From Nitrosophilus labii (GTDB lineage Bacteria; Campylobacterota; Campylobacteria; Campylobacterales; Nitratiruptoraceae): DNA of 64,000 nt. Under the pieces are notes generated by a model. That model saw only the letters and a list, made by a program, of their open reading frames with translations, was not told where the DNA came from and ran no database searches. The stretch is from positions 310,001 through 374,000 of the forward strand of contig NZ_AP022826.1 of assembly GCF_014466985.1 (NCBI RefSeq), read 5' to 3'. Both the position numbers and the translations under genes were made by a program. Each line of letters opens with the position of its first letter. Position 1 is the stretch's first letter. Below are positions 29,701 through 38,907 of this stretch, in pieces.

Positions 29701-30787
29701 GCAGATTTTGATAAATATATAAGATTTTGTCTGCCATTACTTTTTTAGAAAAATTTTTAACAACAAAATCCCTAGCTTTGAGGGAGTGGTTTTCTCTAAG
29801 CTCGGGATTTTGTATCAATTTATCCACACTTTCAACCAAATTTTTCATATTTTTGGGCTCAACTAGTATAAAATTTTCATCGCGCCACAAATCTTTTACG
29901 CTGCCCACATCTGTAGCCACAACGGGCAATCTCATCATAAGAGCCTGCATAACCGATTGGGGAACGCCCTCGTTTGAATCGGAAGTGAGAGTGAAGATAT
30001 CCAGAGCCGAGAGGAATTTTGCCGGCTCATTTATATGACCCAACATTTTGACTTTTTTTTCAAGTCCGAAATCTTTTACCAATTTTTTAATGCTTTCTCT
30101 TCTTGGACCGTCACCTGCTATCAAAAAAATGGTATTTGGATGTTTTTTTGATATCTCTTTTGCCATTTCTAAAAATAGATCATGCCTTTTAAAACCTCTT
30201 AAAACCGCTAAGATTCCTATGGCGATTTTGTCTTTTTCTATACCGAAAAGCTCTCTGTTTTTTTCTTTGTCGTATTTTGAAGGATCAAAAATCTCTTCAT
30301 CTATACCTGTTGGAATGGATTCTATTTTTTGTGGCTTTATTCGATTGTAACGGATCATATTTTCTTTTACGCTTTCCCCTGTAGTGATGATAAAATCGGC
30401 CATCTCGTTGATGAAGTTTAATCTTGAAGGATTAATTTTATTTGATAAATGTCTGGTTCTGATAAATTTTACTCCGGCTATTTTAGCCGCAAATCCTCCC
30501 ACCCAAGTATCTTTACCGCTGTGGGTGTTTACTATATCGATATTTTCATCTTTTATGATTTTAACTAAACTAAATAGTGTCTTTAAGTCTGCATTTCCTT
30601 TGAAAGGAAGTGTGTGGACTTTAAACCCTTTTTTTAAAGCTTCCTTTTTTATTTTGGCATGATCTCGACAAGCAAGTTGAAGCTCCACTCCTTTTTCACG
30701 CAGAGTCTCCATTTCTGAAATGATTCTTATTTCTTGTCCGCCCCATCCGTCAGACCATTCTGTATGTAATACTTTTATCTTTTTCAT
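29693..30787 (-). CDS. Glycosyltransferase family 4
   Basis: A 364-residue GT-B enzyme: EWSDGWGGQEIRIISEMETL at the N-terminus, VNTHSGKDTWVGGFAAKIAG, GILAVLRGFKRHDLFLEMA, and the nucleotide-sugar motif TSDSNEGVPQSVMQALMMRLPVVATDVG. It lies last in the minus-strand LPS operon headed by waaC, so a core hexosyltransferase role is likely. Donor and acceptor are unknown. Confidence 0.85.
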   Translation of the reverse strand: MKKIKVLHTEWSDGWGGQEIRIISEMETLREKGVELQLACRDHAKIKKEALKKGFKVHTLPFKGNADLKTLFSLVKIIKDENIDIVNTHSGKDTWVGGFAAKIAGVKFIRTRHLSNKINPSRLNFINEMADFIITTGESVKENMIRYNRIKPQKIESIPTGIDEEIFDPSKYDKEKNRELFGIEKDKIAIGILAVLRGFKRHDLFLEMAKEISKKHPNTIFLIAGDGPRRESIKKLVKDFGLEKKVKMLGHINEPAKFLSALDIFTLTSDSNEGVPQSVMQALMMRLPVVATDVGSVKDLWRDENFILVEPKNMKNLVESVDKLIQNPELRENHSLKARDFVVKNFSKKVMADKILYIYQNLLS

Positions 30788-30803
30788 CTTTTTAAAATTA
30801 CCT

Positions 30804-31517
30804 TTAGAGTTCTTTTTTGCTTTTTACATATTTCCAAAAAGTATATTGGCTGTATAGTCTTGCTATCAAAAATCCTTCCCAACCATCGAGAAAACCCAGC
30901 TTTAAAAAATATATTTTAAAAAAAGTCCAAAAAGGGTTTATTAAAGCTTTGAGCTTGTTTGGTTTGGCACCAAGAGAAGAGTATCGGTTTTGTTTAGATA
31001 TAAACTCTTCAACGCTTTCATAAGCAAGATGGATCATATGGTTTTTTAGCGAGCCAGTTTTACCTTGCGTAACTACTTTTTCGTGAACCTCGTCTTGAGT
31101 GAAATGGGCTTTTTCTTTATCGAATAGCCTGATAGTTTTATCTGGATAAAGCCCGCAATATCTTATAGGTTTTCCAAAAAAGTAGTTTAGTCTTGGAACT
31201 TCATAAGCCTCAAATTTTGGATTTTTCAAAATTTCATTTATCTCAATTTGGAGATTTTCGGTTATTCTCTCATCACTGTCAAGCACGAAAACCCATCTGT
31301 TTTTGGCTAAATCTACCGCTTTTTGTTTTTGCTTTCCAAAACCCAGCCACTTTTGATACTCCACTCTTGCACCAAGACTTTTTGCCACATCTAATGTTTT
31401 ATCACTAGAGCCGCTATCGAGGATCAAAACTTCGTCCGCAAATGAAGCGCTCTTTATAGCATTTTTTATATATTTTTCACTATTAAAAGTTATGATAACT
31501 ACAGTTAGCTTTTCCAA
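30804..31517 (-). CDS. Glycosyltransferase family 2, WaaE/KdtX-like
   Basis: A 237-residue inverting transferase with LTVVIITFNSEKYIKNAIKSA, the metal-binding FVLDSDERI (DxD type), and RLNYFFGKPIRYCGLYPDKTIRLF, which together match the WaaE group that adds glucose to the heptose of the inner core. A C-terminal amphipathic region (INPFWTFFKIYFLKLGFLDGWEGFLIAR) would hold it at the membrane. It abuts the epimerase gene with no gap. Confidence 0.87.
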   Translation of the reverse strand: MEKLTVVIITFNSEKYIKNAIKSASFADEVLILDSGSSDKTLDVAKSLGARVEYQKWLGFGKQKQKAVDLAKNRWVFVLDSDERITENLQIEINEILKNPKFEAYEVPRLNYFFGKPIRYCGLYPDKTIRLFDKEKAHFTQDEVHEKVVTQGKTGSLKNHMIHLAYESVEEFISKQNRYSSLGAKPNKLKALINPFWTFFKIYFLKLGFLDGWEGFLIARLYSQYTFWKYVKSKKEL

Positions 31518-32570
31518 TCAAACTCCATAAAACTCTCTATACCATTTGACAAACTGTTCTACTCCATATTCGATAGGTGTGCCTGGCTTATAGCCTAGAT
31601 CTTTTTCCAAAGAGGAAGTATCCGCCCAAGTTGCAGGAACGTCTCCTGGCTGCAAAGGAAGATAATTTTTCTTAGCCTCTTTGCCTAGAGATTTCTCTAT
31701 AGCTTTTATAAAATCCATCAGTTCAACAGGAGAGCCGTTTCCTATGTTATATACTTTATAAGGAGCTTTACTAGTGGCAGGATCGGGCGTTTTACCGCTC
31801 CAGTTTGGGTTGGGTTTGGCCGGATTGTCTATGACTCTGACAACACCTTCGATGATATCGTCGATATATGTAAAATCTCTTTTCATTTTTCCATAATTAA
31901 AAACGTCAATAGTTCTATCTTCCAAAATCGCTTTAGTAAACAAAAACAGAGCCATATCCGGTCTTCCCCAAGGACCGTAAACGGTGAAAAATCTAAGTCC
32001 GGTTGTAGGAATATTGAAAAGATATGAGTATGTGTGAGCCATTAGTTCGTTACTTTTTTTGCTTGCTGCGTAAAGGCTTATTGGATGATCTACGTTGTGA
32101 TGAACGTTAAATGGCATAGTCTCATTTAGTCCGTAAACACTGGAACTGCTTGCATATGATAGATGTTCAACTTCGTTATGACGGCAAGCTTCTAAAATAT
32201 TGATAAATCCCACTATATTGCTTTGAGCATAAGCGTGCGGATTTGTCAATGAGTACCTAACACCTGCTTGAGCGGCGAGATTACATACTCTTTGAGGATT
32301 TTCGTTTTTGAAAATTTTCTCAATAGCCTCTTTGTCTTCGAGATTTGCTCTGTAAAATGTGTGGTTGGAATATCTTTTGCTTACATACTTTTTTCCAAAT
32401 TCAAAATCTTTCTCTTCAAATCCAAGTTCTTTTAATCTTCCGTATTTAACCCTGATATCGTAATAGTCGTTAATATTGTCTACTCCTACTACTTCGTCTC
32501 CTCTTTCAAGAAGTTTAATTGCTAGATGAAAACCTATAAATCCTGCCGTTCCTGTTACAAGGATTTTCAT
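31518..32570 (-). CDS. UDP-glucuronate 4-epimerase-like NAD-dependent epimerase
   Basis: SDR epimerase of 350 residues: [61 protein letters not shown] and [13 protein letters not shown] (Tyr/Lys pair), and [17 protein letters not shown]. These are hallmarks of the LpsL/CapI uronate epimerase group converting UDP-glucuronate to UDP-galacturonate. With ugd in the same operon the pair could supply UDP-galacturonate for the LPS core or capsule. Confidence 0.88.
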   Translation of the reverse strand: MKILVTGTAGFIGFHLAIKLLERGDEVVGVDNINDYYDIRVKYGRLKELGFEEKDFEFGKKYVSKRYSNHTFYRANLEDKEAIEKIFKNENPQRVCNLAAQAGVRYSLTNPHAYAQSNIVGFINILEACRHNEVEHLSYASSSSVYGLNETMPFNVHHNVDHPISLYAASKKSNELMAHTYSYLFNIPTTGLRFFTVYGPWGRPDMALFLFTKAILEDRTIDVFNYGKMKRDFTYIDDIIEGVVRVIDNPAKPNPNWSGKTPDPATSKAPYKVYNIGNGSPVELMDFIKAIEKSLGKEAKKNYLPLQPGDVPATWADTSSLEKDLGYKPGTPIEYGVEQFVKWYREFYGV

Positions 32571-32586
32571 TTGAAAATCCTTTTAG

Positions 32587-32628
32587 TTAATGGTTGATGG
32601 TTTATGGTTGATAGTTGTTTGTTGATTA
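32587..32628. repeat. Degenerate heptamer tract between epimerase and four-helix copy 3
   Basis: Six units in exact register: TTAATGG, TTGATGG, TTTATGG, TTGATAG, TTGTTTG, TTGATTA. Confidence 0.85.
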
Positions 32629-32643
32629 TTATAATAGAGTTTT

Positions 32644-33000
32644 TCATTTTGTTTTTCCTTTCAAAGAACTTATAAGACTGTTTAACATTTTTCTTAATTT
32701 TGTTATTTCGAGAATATAATTTTCAATATTATTAATATATCCAATTTTTTTTGCAATTATAATTTGAGTTTCTAATTCAGAAGCAGAACCTAAAGCTATA
32801 TATAAAAATTGTATAAACTCTTTTTTAGTATTTCGAGATGCACCTTCTGCTATATTACTTGGAATTGAAATTGCTGATCTTCTAATTTGATCTGATAATA
32901 CATATATTTCACTATTTGGGAAACTTTTAATAAGCTGATATATTTTTTCCACTAAGGATATGGAGTTTTGCCAAACCTTCAAATCTTTGTAATCATTCAA
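32644..33000 (-). CDS. Four-helix-bundle protein (23S rRNA IVS / Avd-like), copy 3
   Basis: A 118-residue protein with YKDLKVWQNSISLVEKIYQL, SDQIRRSAISIPSNIAEGAS and YIALGSASELETQIIIAKKIGYI. It sits inside the LPS operon between ugd and the uronate epimerase on the same strand, with heptamer tracts on both sides. No rRNA or reverse transcriptase nearby. Function unknown. Confidence 0.88.
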   Translation of the reverse strand: MNDYKDLKVWQNSISLVEKIYQLIKSFPNSEIYVLSDQIRRSAISIPSNIAEGASRNTKKEFIQFLYIALGSASELETQIIIAKKIGYINNIENYILEITKLRKMLNSLISSLKGKTK

Positions 33001-33033
33001 CTATTATCCTTTCAAAACTATCAACTATCCACC
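32999..33033. repeat. Degenerate heptamer tract between ugd and four-helix copy 3
   Basis: Five 7-bp units in register, AACTATT, ATCCTTT, CAAAACT, ATCAACT, ATCCACC; the tract overlaps the ugd C-terminal codons and the four-helix start. Confidence 0.6.
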
Positions 33034-34425
33034 AGAAACACCTACTTGGTAATATTCAAATCCCATCTCTTTGAGTTTATCTTTATTGTATTGATTTCTT
33101 CCGTCAAAAATTATAGGGTTTTTGAGTCTTTTTTTCATCTCAAAAAAGTCCGGGCTTCTGAACTCTTTCCATTCAGTTACTAGTATCATAGCGTCCGAGT
33201 CGTTTAGAGTGTCGTATTTGTTGTCGAAATACTCGATATTTTCAACACCTTTAAGCCAAAAGTTTTTTGCCTCATCCATAGCTTTTGGATCGTAAGCTTT
33301 GATTTTAGCGCCTCTTTTGGTAAGCTCTTTTATGATTGTGATGGAGGGAGCTTCTCGCATATCATCCGTTTCTGGTTTAAAGCTTAGTCCCCATATAGCA
33401 AAAGAGAAGCCTTTTAATGGCTTATCTTTTGAGTTGATAGTTGATAGTTGATAGTTGATAGAAAAGCGGTTTAAGATTTTGTTTAGAAAATAGATTCTTT
33501 GCTCTTTGTTTACCTCTTCGACAGCTTTTACGATCTTTGGATCAACTCCCGAATCCAGCGCTATCTTTTCAAGAGCCTTCACATCTTTTGGAAAACAGCT
33601 GCCGCCATATCCGACTCCAGGATATATAAAGGCATAACCTATACGACTATCGCTACCGATTCCAACTCTTACTTTATTAATATCGGCTCCTACCGCTTCG
33701 GCGATACGCGCCATTTCGTTCATAAAAGATATTTTAGTTGCAAGCATTGCGTTTGCGGCGTATTTGGTAAGTTCGGCGCTTCTAACGTCCATACCTATAA
33801 ACCTTTCATGACTTCTTGTAAAAGGAGCATATAACTCTTTTAAAACTTCCATTGATTTTGGATTATCGGCGCCTATGACTACTCTATCTGGTTTCATAAA
33901 ATCATTTACCGCGTCACCCTCTTTCAAAAATTCAGGGTTGCTGACAACGTCGAACTTCATTAGCTCTTCAAATTCGCCTTCGGTGATATCTTTGTTATGA
34001 AGTCTGTTTTCGAGCTCTTTTTTTATAGTTTCTCTAACTTTATCTGCGGTTCCTACGGGAACAGTGGATTTATCCACTACTATCAAAGGATGGCTCATAT
34101 ATTTTCCGATATCTTTTGCTACAGCTAAGACATACTGCAAATCTGCACTTCCATCTTCACCTTGTGGAGTTCCTACTGCAATAAAAACTATATCAGAGTT
34201 CTCAAGTGCATATTTTATATCTGTGGTAAATTCCAAAGTACCGATTTTGAAGTTATTTTTAACTATCTCTTCAAGACCTGGTTCATATATGGGTATAATT
34301 CCCTTTTTTAGATTTTCAATCTTTTTTTCGTCGATGTCAACGCATACTACGCTATTTCCCATCTGTGCAAAACAAGCACCGGTAACGAGTCCTACATAAC
34401 CTGTACCAATAATGCTTAGCTTCAT
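33025..34425 (-). CDS. ugd: UDP-glucose 6-dehydrogenase
   Basis: Converts UDP-glucose to UDP-glucuronate with two NAD+. The 466-residue protein has [36 protein letters not shown], the catalytic Cys in [18 protein letters not shown], and [17 protein letters not shown]. About residues 322-331 (NYQLSTINS) come from four perfect GTTGATA repeats and form an insert between the central helix and the C-terminal NAD domain; the usual length is about 440-450. Second gene after waaC/lpxL in the operon. Confidence 0.93.
   Translation of the reverse strand: MKLSIIGTGYVGLVTGACFAQMGNSVVCVDIDEKKIENLKKGIIPIYEPGLEEIVKNNFKIGTLEFTTDIKYALENSDIVFIAVGTPQGEDGSADLQYVLAVAKDIGKYMSHPLIVVDKSTVPVGTADKVRETIKKELENRLHNKDITEGEFEELMKFDVVSNPEFLKEGDAVNDFMKPDRVVIGADNPKSMEVLKELYAPFTRSHERFIGMDVRSAELTKYAANAMLATKISFMNEMARIAEAVGADINKVRVGIGSDSRIGYAFIYPGVGYGGSCFPKDVKALEKIALDSGVDPKIVKAVEEVNKEQRIYFLNKILNRFSINYQLSTINSKDKPLKGFSFAIWGLSFKPETDDMREAPSITIIKELTKRGAKIKAYDPKAMDEAKNFWLKGVENIEYFDNKYDTLNDSDAMILVTEWKEFRSPDFFEMKKRLKNPIIFDGRNQYNKDKLKEMGFEYYQVGVSGG
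33433..33460. repeat. Perfect heptamer tract inside ugd
   Basis: Four identical GTTGATA units on the + strand; the gene reads the complementary G-free strand. Read the other way the tract would contain TGA and TAG codons. Confidence 0.92.
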
Positions 34426-34434
34426 TTTTTTCCT

Positions 34435-35328
34435 TTATTTATAAATCTCTTCATACTGATTTTTCCACCTTTTATGAAACCAAAACCACTCATCAGGTTT
34501 TTGACGTATCACTTTTTCCGTTATATCTGCCTGAGCCTGGGTGCATTTTCTTATATCCTCTTCGCTGTTTTGGGTTTTTTTGCAGATTATGGGTTCATAA
34601 AAGGTGATTGTATATTTTTCATAATCGTTTGTGCTTATGAACGTAGGTATAATTTTAGCATTAAATCGTCTAGCCAGTAAAGCCGCACTTGGGGTATGGC
34701 GTGCACGTTTGCCAAAAAAGTCTATCAATATCCCTTCGCTTTCAGCTGTGTTTTGATCTACTAAAAGTCCAACCATTCTTCCTTTTTTAAGATCGTTTAT
34801 AAGTCCCTTCATGGCTCCTTTTTTATCGAGTATTCTTATATCATACTGCTCTCTATTTCTTTTTAAGATATCGTTCATCGTTTTAGAGTCAAGCGCTCTT
34901 CCTACTGCAGTAAGTGGTCCAAAAAAAGCGGCTATGGATAGTGGCAGAAGCTCCCAGTTTCCGTAATGGGCTGTTATGAGTATAACTTTTTCGCCATTTT
35001 TCAAAGCGTCTTTTAATATCTTTTCGTTTTTAAATTCAATCTTTTTTAACAGTTCCTCTTTAGAAATACCTTGGTTTTTTACAAAATCTGCCAAATTATA
35101 AAGCATATTTTTATAGCATTTTTTAATGATTTTATCTTTCTCTTTTTTGCTAAGTTTATCTCCAAAAGCAAAATCCAGATTGGTTTTTATTATTTTTCTA
35201 TGCTTTTTATCCAAAATATATATCAGCCATGAGAGTGAGTTTAAAATGGCGTTTAAAACCTTTTTTGGAGTATGTCTGACTGTCCATTGGAAGATATTGA
35301 AAAGTCCCAGATATATTTTATCTTTCAA
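34435..35328 (-). CDS. lpxL: Lipid A biosynthesis acyltransferase (LpxL/HtrB family)
   Basis: Membrane-associated late acyltransferase of 297 residues adding a secondary acyl chain to lipid A. The catalytic HX4E motif is H-YGNW-E in ITAHYGNWELLPL; VGLLVDQNTAESEG and FFGKRARHTPSAALLA are family blocks, and PDEWFWFHKRWK is the usual C-terminal signature. An N-terminal amphipathic/hydrophobic segment replaces the longer anchor seen in E. coli. Overlaps waaC by 11 nt. Confidence 0.92.
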   Translation of the reverse strand: MKDKIYLGLFNIFQWTVRHTPKKVLNAILNSLSWLIYILDKKHRKIIKTNLDFAFGDKLSKKEKDKIIKKCYKNMLYNLADFVKNQGISKEELLKKIEFKNEKILKDALKNGEKVILITAHYGNWELLPLSIAAFFGPLTAVGRALDSKTMNDILKRNREQYDIRILDKKGAMKGLINDLKKGRMVGLLVDQNTAESEGILIDFFGKRARHTPSAALLARRFNAKIIPTFISTNDYEKYTITFYEPIICKKTQNSEEDIRKCTQAQADITEKVIRQKPDEWFWFHKRWKNQYEEIYK

Positions 35329-36313
35329 GAAGCTCCTTTGCTTTTTCTATAATTTTTTTAGGCTCTATCAGCTTGATTGAATCGTCACTTTTATCAAATC
35401 TGCAAGCTCCGGCGGATGACGGAGATTTTATAGCTATATTTTTAGGTGTTTGATACATTAAAGTAACAGGGGTATAGCCAAAAAGAACTATCGAGGCTCT
35501 ATTCATAGCCCAGGCCATATGAACCGGTCCCGTGTCCCCTCCGATTATAAGATCCATTTTAGAGATAAGATATTTTAAATCGTTTAAAGATAGTTTTGGC
35601 AAAACTTTAGCGCCACTTTTTTGGGAGATATACTCTGCCTTTTTCCTCTCCTCTTCATTTCCCCATAGAAGCAAAATATTTTTCTTTAAACTTTTAGCTA
35701 CTTCAATAAAACCTTCACTAGGATAGTTTTTGTTCTCTTTGCTTGAACCTGGAATGAACAAAATATTTTTATCTTCTAAAAAATTATTGATAACTGAGTA
35801 GTCTTTAGAAGTATCATAAAAAAGATAAGCCTCTTTTTTTAAAATCTCTTCATCATTATATTCAAATCCGAAAATTTTGGAAACAAAATCTAAGTTTCTA
35901 TAGATCACATTATTTTCGCAAGGAATTATTACTCTATCTGTATAAAAAAGGGAAGCTAAAGATTCTCTTATGCAACCAACTTCCAAACCGTATCTTTTTT
36001 TACCCAAAAAAAAGGAGATAGTAGCCGATTTTATAAGCCCTTGTATATCTAAAACATAATCAAAACTATCAAGACTTTTTAAAAACTTGGCTGTTTTTTT
36101 GAACTCTTTTAAAGATTTTTTAGTTTTTAGTTTTTTAATATCTATTCCCACAACTTGTTTTATACCGGGATTGAAGTTTAGTACATCTTCGAAGTTTTTT
36201 TGAGTAACCCAAGTGATATTGGCATCCGGAAAATGTTTTTTTATAAACTGTAAAACAACCATAGAATGAACGATATCCCCAAGCGCACTAAGTCTAATAA
36301 TTGCTATATTCAT
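35318..36313 (-). CDS. waaC: LPS heptosyltransferase I
   Basis: GT9 enzyme joining the first heptose to Kdo2-lipid A. The start at 36313 gives 331 residues opening MNIAIIRLSALGDIVHSMVVLQF, with AAGGAG 6 nt upstream; the in-frame ATG 30 bp further upstream lies in the intergenic promoter zone. FIPGSSKENKNYPSEGFIEVA and LIIGGDTGPVHMAWAMNRASIVLFG are family blocks. It is the promoter-proximal gene of the seven-gene minus operon. Confidence 0.93.
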   Translation of the reverse strand: MNIAIIRLSALGDIVHSMVVLQFIKKHFPDANITWVTQKNFEDVLNFNPGIKQVVGIDIKKLKTKKSLKEFKKTAKFLKSLDSFDYVLDIQGLIKSATISFFLGKKRYGLEVGCIRESLASLFYTDRVIIPCENNVIYRNLDFVSKIFGFEYNDEEILKKEAYLFYDTSKDYSVINNFLEDKNILFIPGSSKENKNYPSEGFIEVAKSLKKNILLLWGNEEERKKAEYISQKSGAKVLPKLSLNDLKYLISKMDLIIGGDTGPVHMAWAMNRASIVLFGYTPVTLMYQTPKNIAIKSPSSAGACRFDKSDDSIKLIEPKKIIEKAKELLER

Positions 36314-36368
36314 CTTACTCCTTGAGATTTGGTATTTTATCAAAACTGCAAAAAATTGACAATTTTTG

Positions 36369-36374
36369 TATAAT
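36369..36374 (+). promoter_or_regulatory. Putative promoter of the exonuclease gene
   Basis: TTTTTG followed by TATAAT, an extended -10 in a T-rich context, 29 bp before the ATG at 36403. A TTGACA word lies just upstream but at the wrong spacing for a -35. The region is divergent with waaC. Confidence 0.5.
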
Positions 36375-36402
36375 ATTTGTTAATTTTATCTACGGAGTAG
36401 CA

Positions 36403-37194
36403 ATGATTTGTGTATTTGACTGTGAAACGATCCCAGATACCGAGCTTATAAAAAAACAGTACTCTTTTAATGAGGATTTGGATGAGTTAAATCTAAGTTT
36501 AAAGGCTATGAGCCTTCAAGAGGCAAAAAACGGTTCTTCTTTTTTACCTGTTCCATACCATAAAGTTGTGGCTATTTCGGCAGTTATAGCCGATGATTTT
36601 GGAAATTTCAAAAAAGTCAGCTCCATTGATGGCACAAATGAAAAGGAGATGATAGAAAACTTTTTGAATTTTATCGACAAACACAATCCAAAGCTCATTA
36701 GTTTCAATGGAAGAGGTTTTGATATTCCTATGCTTTTTATAAGAGCTTTAAAATACAACCTTTCATGTCCTGCATATTTTGAGCAGGACAATCAGATGTT
36801 AAATAAGACCAAATGGGAAAATTATCGATCAAGATACAGCGAACAGTTTCATATAGATCTTTTGGAAGTTCTGGGACATTACGGTGCCGTTAGAAATCTA
36901 AAACTAGATACTATCTGTACTATGGCTGGAGTTCCAGGAAAATTTGACATAAGCGGCGATATGGTGTTGGAGCTTTATTATAAAGGCGAAATTAAGAAAA
37001 TAAAAGAGTATTGCGAAAGTGATGTTTTAAATACTTATATTCTATTTTTGAAGTATGAGATATTAAAAGGAAATCTCTCTCAAGAAGATTATAAAGCTAT
37101 CCTTTTGCAAATGAGTGATAAAATGCCAAAAGAGAAAAGTTACAGCAAAATTTTTTTAGATTTTATAAAAAAAGAGGTAAAAGATGATAGTTAG
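36403..37194 (+). CDS. Predicted 3'-5' exonuclease, PolB-like DnaQ fold
   Basis: A 263-residue protein with an RNase H-type exonuclease core: MICVFDCETIPD (DxE of Exo I), LISFNGRGFDIPMLFIRAL (Exo II, NxxxFDxP), and YCESDVLNTYILFLKYE (Exo III, YxxxD-like). It belongs to the predicted PolB-like 3'-5' exonuclease family found without a polymerase domain. The start is set by CGGAG and by conservation; the longer frame from 36301 runs into the waaC start. Overlaps the next gene by 11 nt. Confidence 0.82.
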   Translation: MICVFDCETIPDTELIKKQYSFNEDLDELNLSLKAMSLQEAKNGSSFLPVPYHKVVAISAVIADDFGNFKKVSSIDGTNEKEMIENFLNFIDKHNPKLISFNGRGFDIPMLFIRALKYNLSCPAYFEQDNQMLNKTKWENYRSRYSEQFHIDLLEVLGHYGAVRNLKLDTICTMAGVPGKFDISGDMVLELYYKGEIKKIKEYCESDVLNTYILFLKYEILKGNLSQEDYKAILLQMSDKMPKEKSYSKIFLDFIKKEVKDDS

Positions 37195-38092
37195 AGAGAT
37201 TGAGCAGTACGCCGAGATAAGAACGAAAGCTAGAGCCTATTTATGTTATTTGTTACAGCGTTACATACCGAACTATATGCCGGTTCCTTCGTTAGACAAC
37301 ATTATCAATACGTTAAAAATACTTAAAAAAGAGCTTCCTCAAGCGGAGGCTTTTTACGTATTGGATAAAAGCGGAATGCAGATCATCGATGCTATCTCAA
37401 AAAATCCCGAATATAGAAAAGGAAAAGGGATTAACAGAAGTATGAGAGCCTATTACTATCGTGCTGTAAAAGAGAAAAGATGCATTTTGACAGATCCTTA
37501 TCCCTCTTTGTTAACTCATGAACTTACAGTAACGGCCTCATATCCTATATATAACGATAAAAAGCAGTTAGTTTATATAGTCTGTATCGATCTCTCTTTA
37601 ACGGATGTTTTAAAAGTTTTTCATCCTACCTCTATAGATTCGATTTTTGGTAATTTTTCCAAAATCTCATATTTTCTTTTTACTTTTGCACTTTTGATAG
37701 TGGCTATTCTTCTTTTTTTTAAAGGGATTATGAGTGTTATGGCTCACGGCATTCACGTATATAATCTAGACGTAAAAGAGATTTTTGAATCCACTATTTT
37801 GATAACTTTGTCCTTAGCCATATTTGATCTGGTTAAAACTCTTTTTGAAGAGGAAGTATTAGGCCGTCATAAACAAAGAAGTACCTCCGATATACATAAA
37901 ACTATGATACGATTTTTAGGTTCGATTATAATCGCTCTATCTATAGAAGCTTTGATGTTGGTTTTCAAGTTTGCTATAATCGGGCCGGAAAAAATTATAT
38001 ATGCTGTTTTCTTAGTAGCAGCCGTTACGATGCTACTATTTGGTCTCTCTTTCTATCTAAAATCTATGCAAGGGTATAGAGAGGAAGAGTAG
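37184..38092 (+). CDS. Cache (PDC)-domain membrane protein
   Basis: A 302-residue protein. Residues about 40-150 look like a PDC/Cache ligand-binding domain (FYVLDKSGMQIIDAIS, GINRSMRAYYYRAVKEKRC, VTASYPIYNDKKQLVYIVC). Four hydrophobic segments follow (about 163-187, 205-225, 247-270, 272-293) and then a short charged tail. No hydrophobic segment precedes the Cache domain, unlike most Cache receptors, and no output domain is present. Coupled to the exonuclease gene by an 11-nt overlap. Function unknown. Confidence 0.65.
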   Translation: MIVREIEQYAEIRTKARAYLCYLLQRYIPNYMPVPSLDNIINTLKILKKELPQAEAFYVLDKSGMQIIDAISKNPEYRKGKGINRSMRAYYYRAVKEKRCILTDPYPSLLTHELTVTASYPIYNDKKQLVYIVCIDLSLTDVLKVFHPTSIDSIFGNFSKISYFLFTFALLIVAILLFFKGIMSVMAHGIHVYNLDVKEIFESTILITLSLAIFDLVKTLFEEEVLGRHKQRSTSDIHKTMIRFLGSIIIALSIEALMLVFKFAIIGPEKIIYAVFLVAAVTMLLFGLSFYLKSMQGYREEE

Positions 38093-38103
38093 ATTTTAGA
38101 TGT

Positions 38104-38159
38104 TTGATGTTGGATAATTGATAATGAATTGTTCAACATTTAACATTTAACATTCCATA
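38104..38159. repeat. Degenerate heptamer tract upstream of hisH
   Basis: Eight units in register: TTGATGT, TGGATAA, TTGATAA, TGAATTG, TTCAACA, TTTAACA, TTTAACA, TTCCATA. The second half is roughly complementary to the first, so the tract can fold on itself. Confidence 0.8.
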
Positions 38160-38176
38160 TTTTTCAAAGAGGTATT

Positions 38177-38791
38177 ATGAAAGTAGCGATAGTTGACTAT
38201 AATATGGGAAATCTAGCAAGTGTTAAAAATGCTTTTTTAAAAATAGGTGCAAAGCCAGAGATTGTAAAAGAAGGTGAAAAACTAAAAGGTTTTGATAAGC
38301 TTATTTTACCTGGAGTTGGGGCTTTTGGAGACGCAATCTCTCATCTAAATCAATATGGCCTAATTGAGCCTATTTTAGAGTTTGCAAAAAGTGGAAAACC
38401 TCTTCTTGGGATTTGTCTTGGAATGCAGCTTCTTTTTGATAAAAGTTATGAGTTTGGCGAGCATAACGGGCTTGGACTAATTTCTGGAGAGGTGGTTCCT
38501 TTTTATAAAAGCAGATTCGATCATAGGCTGAAAGTTCCACATATGGGGTGGAATGAACTTTTTGTTCAAAAGGAGACTCCTATCTTCAAAGGACTTCCAA
38601 AAGCTTTTTATCTCTATTTTGTTCACAGTTTTCATGCCGTATGCGATGAAAAGTATGTTATCGGGAAAACTATATACGGCTATGAATTTGTAAGTGCGGT
38701 TCAAAACGAAAATGTATTTGGCCTTCAGCCGCATCCGGAAAAGTCACACGAAAACGGACTTAAAATTTTGGAAAATTTTGTGAGACTTTAG
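38177..38791 (+). CDS. hisH: Imidazole glycerol phosphate synthase, glutaminase subunit
   Basis: Class I glutamine amidotransferase of 204 residues supplying ammonia to HisF in histidine synthesis. It has VDYNMGNLASVKNAF, the oxyanion/nucleophile segment GICLGMQLLFD with the catalytic Cys, VPHMGWNEL, and the His-Glu pair in GLQPHPEKSHENG. hisA follows after a repeat-filled gap of 116 bp; hisF is not in the window. Confidence 0.95.
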   Translation: MKVAIVDYNMGNLASVKNAFLKIGAKPEIVKEGEKLKGFDKLILPGVGAFGDAISHLNQYGLIEPILEFAKSGKPLLGICLGMQLLFDKSYEFGEHNGLGLISGEVVPFYKSRFDHRLKVPHMGWNELFVQKETPIFKGLPKAFYLYFVHSFHAVCDEKYVIGKTIYGYEFVSAVQNENVFGLQPHPEKSHENGLKILENFVRL

Positions 38792-38793
38792 GG

Positions 38794-38896
38794 TGAATAG
38801 TGTGAGTGTGAGTGTGAGTGTGAGAGGATTATCCCTTACCACTTACCTCTTATCACTAATTACGCTTTACAATTCAAGATTCACGAATCACAAAAT
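38794..38896. repeat. Short tandem tract between hisH and hisA
   Basis: Starts with GTGAGT units (38801-38824), then CTTACCA, CTTACCT, CTTATCA, CTAATTA and AATCACGA-like words. An open frame runs through it but is made of repeats. Confidence 0.75.
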
Positions 38897-38907
38897 AAAG
38901 GAATATA

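Noticed and set aside
36301-36402. Longer N-terminus of the PolB-like exonuclease from an upstream ATG
   Set aside because: The extension overlaps the waaC start and promoter and does not resemble the family; the ATG at 36403 has a CGGAG site.
38801-38824. GTGAGT and similar arrays considered as CRISPR repeats
   Set aside because: Units are 6-8 bp without spacers; no cas genes are present in the window.
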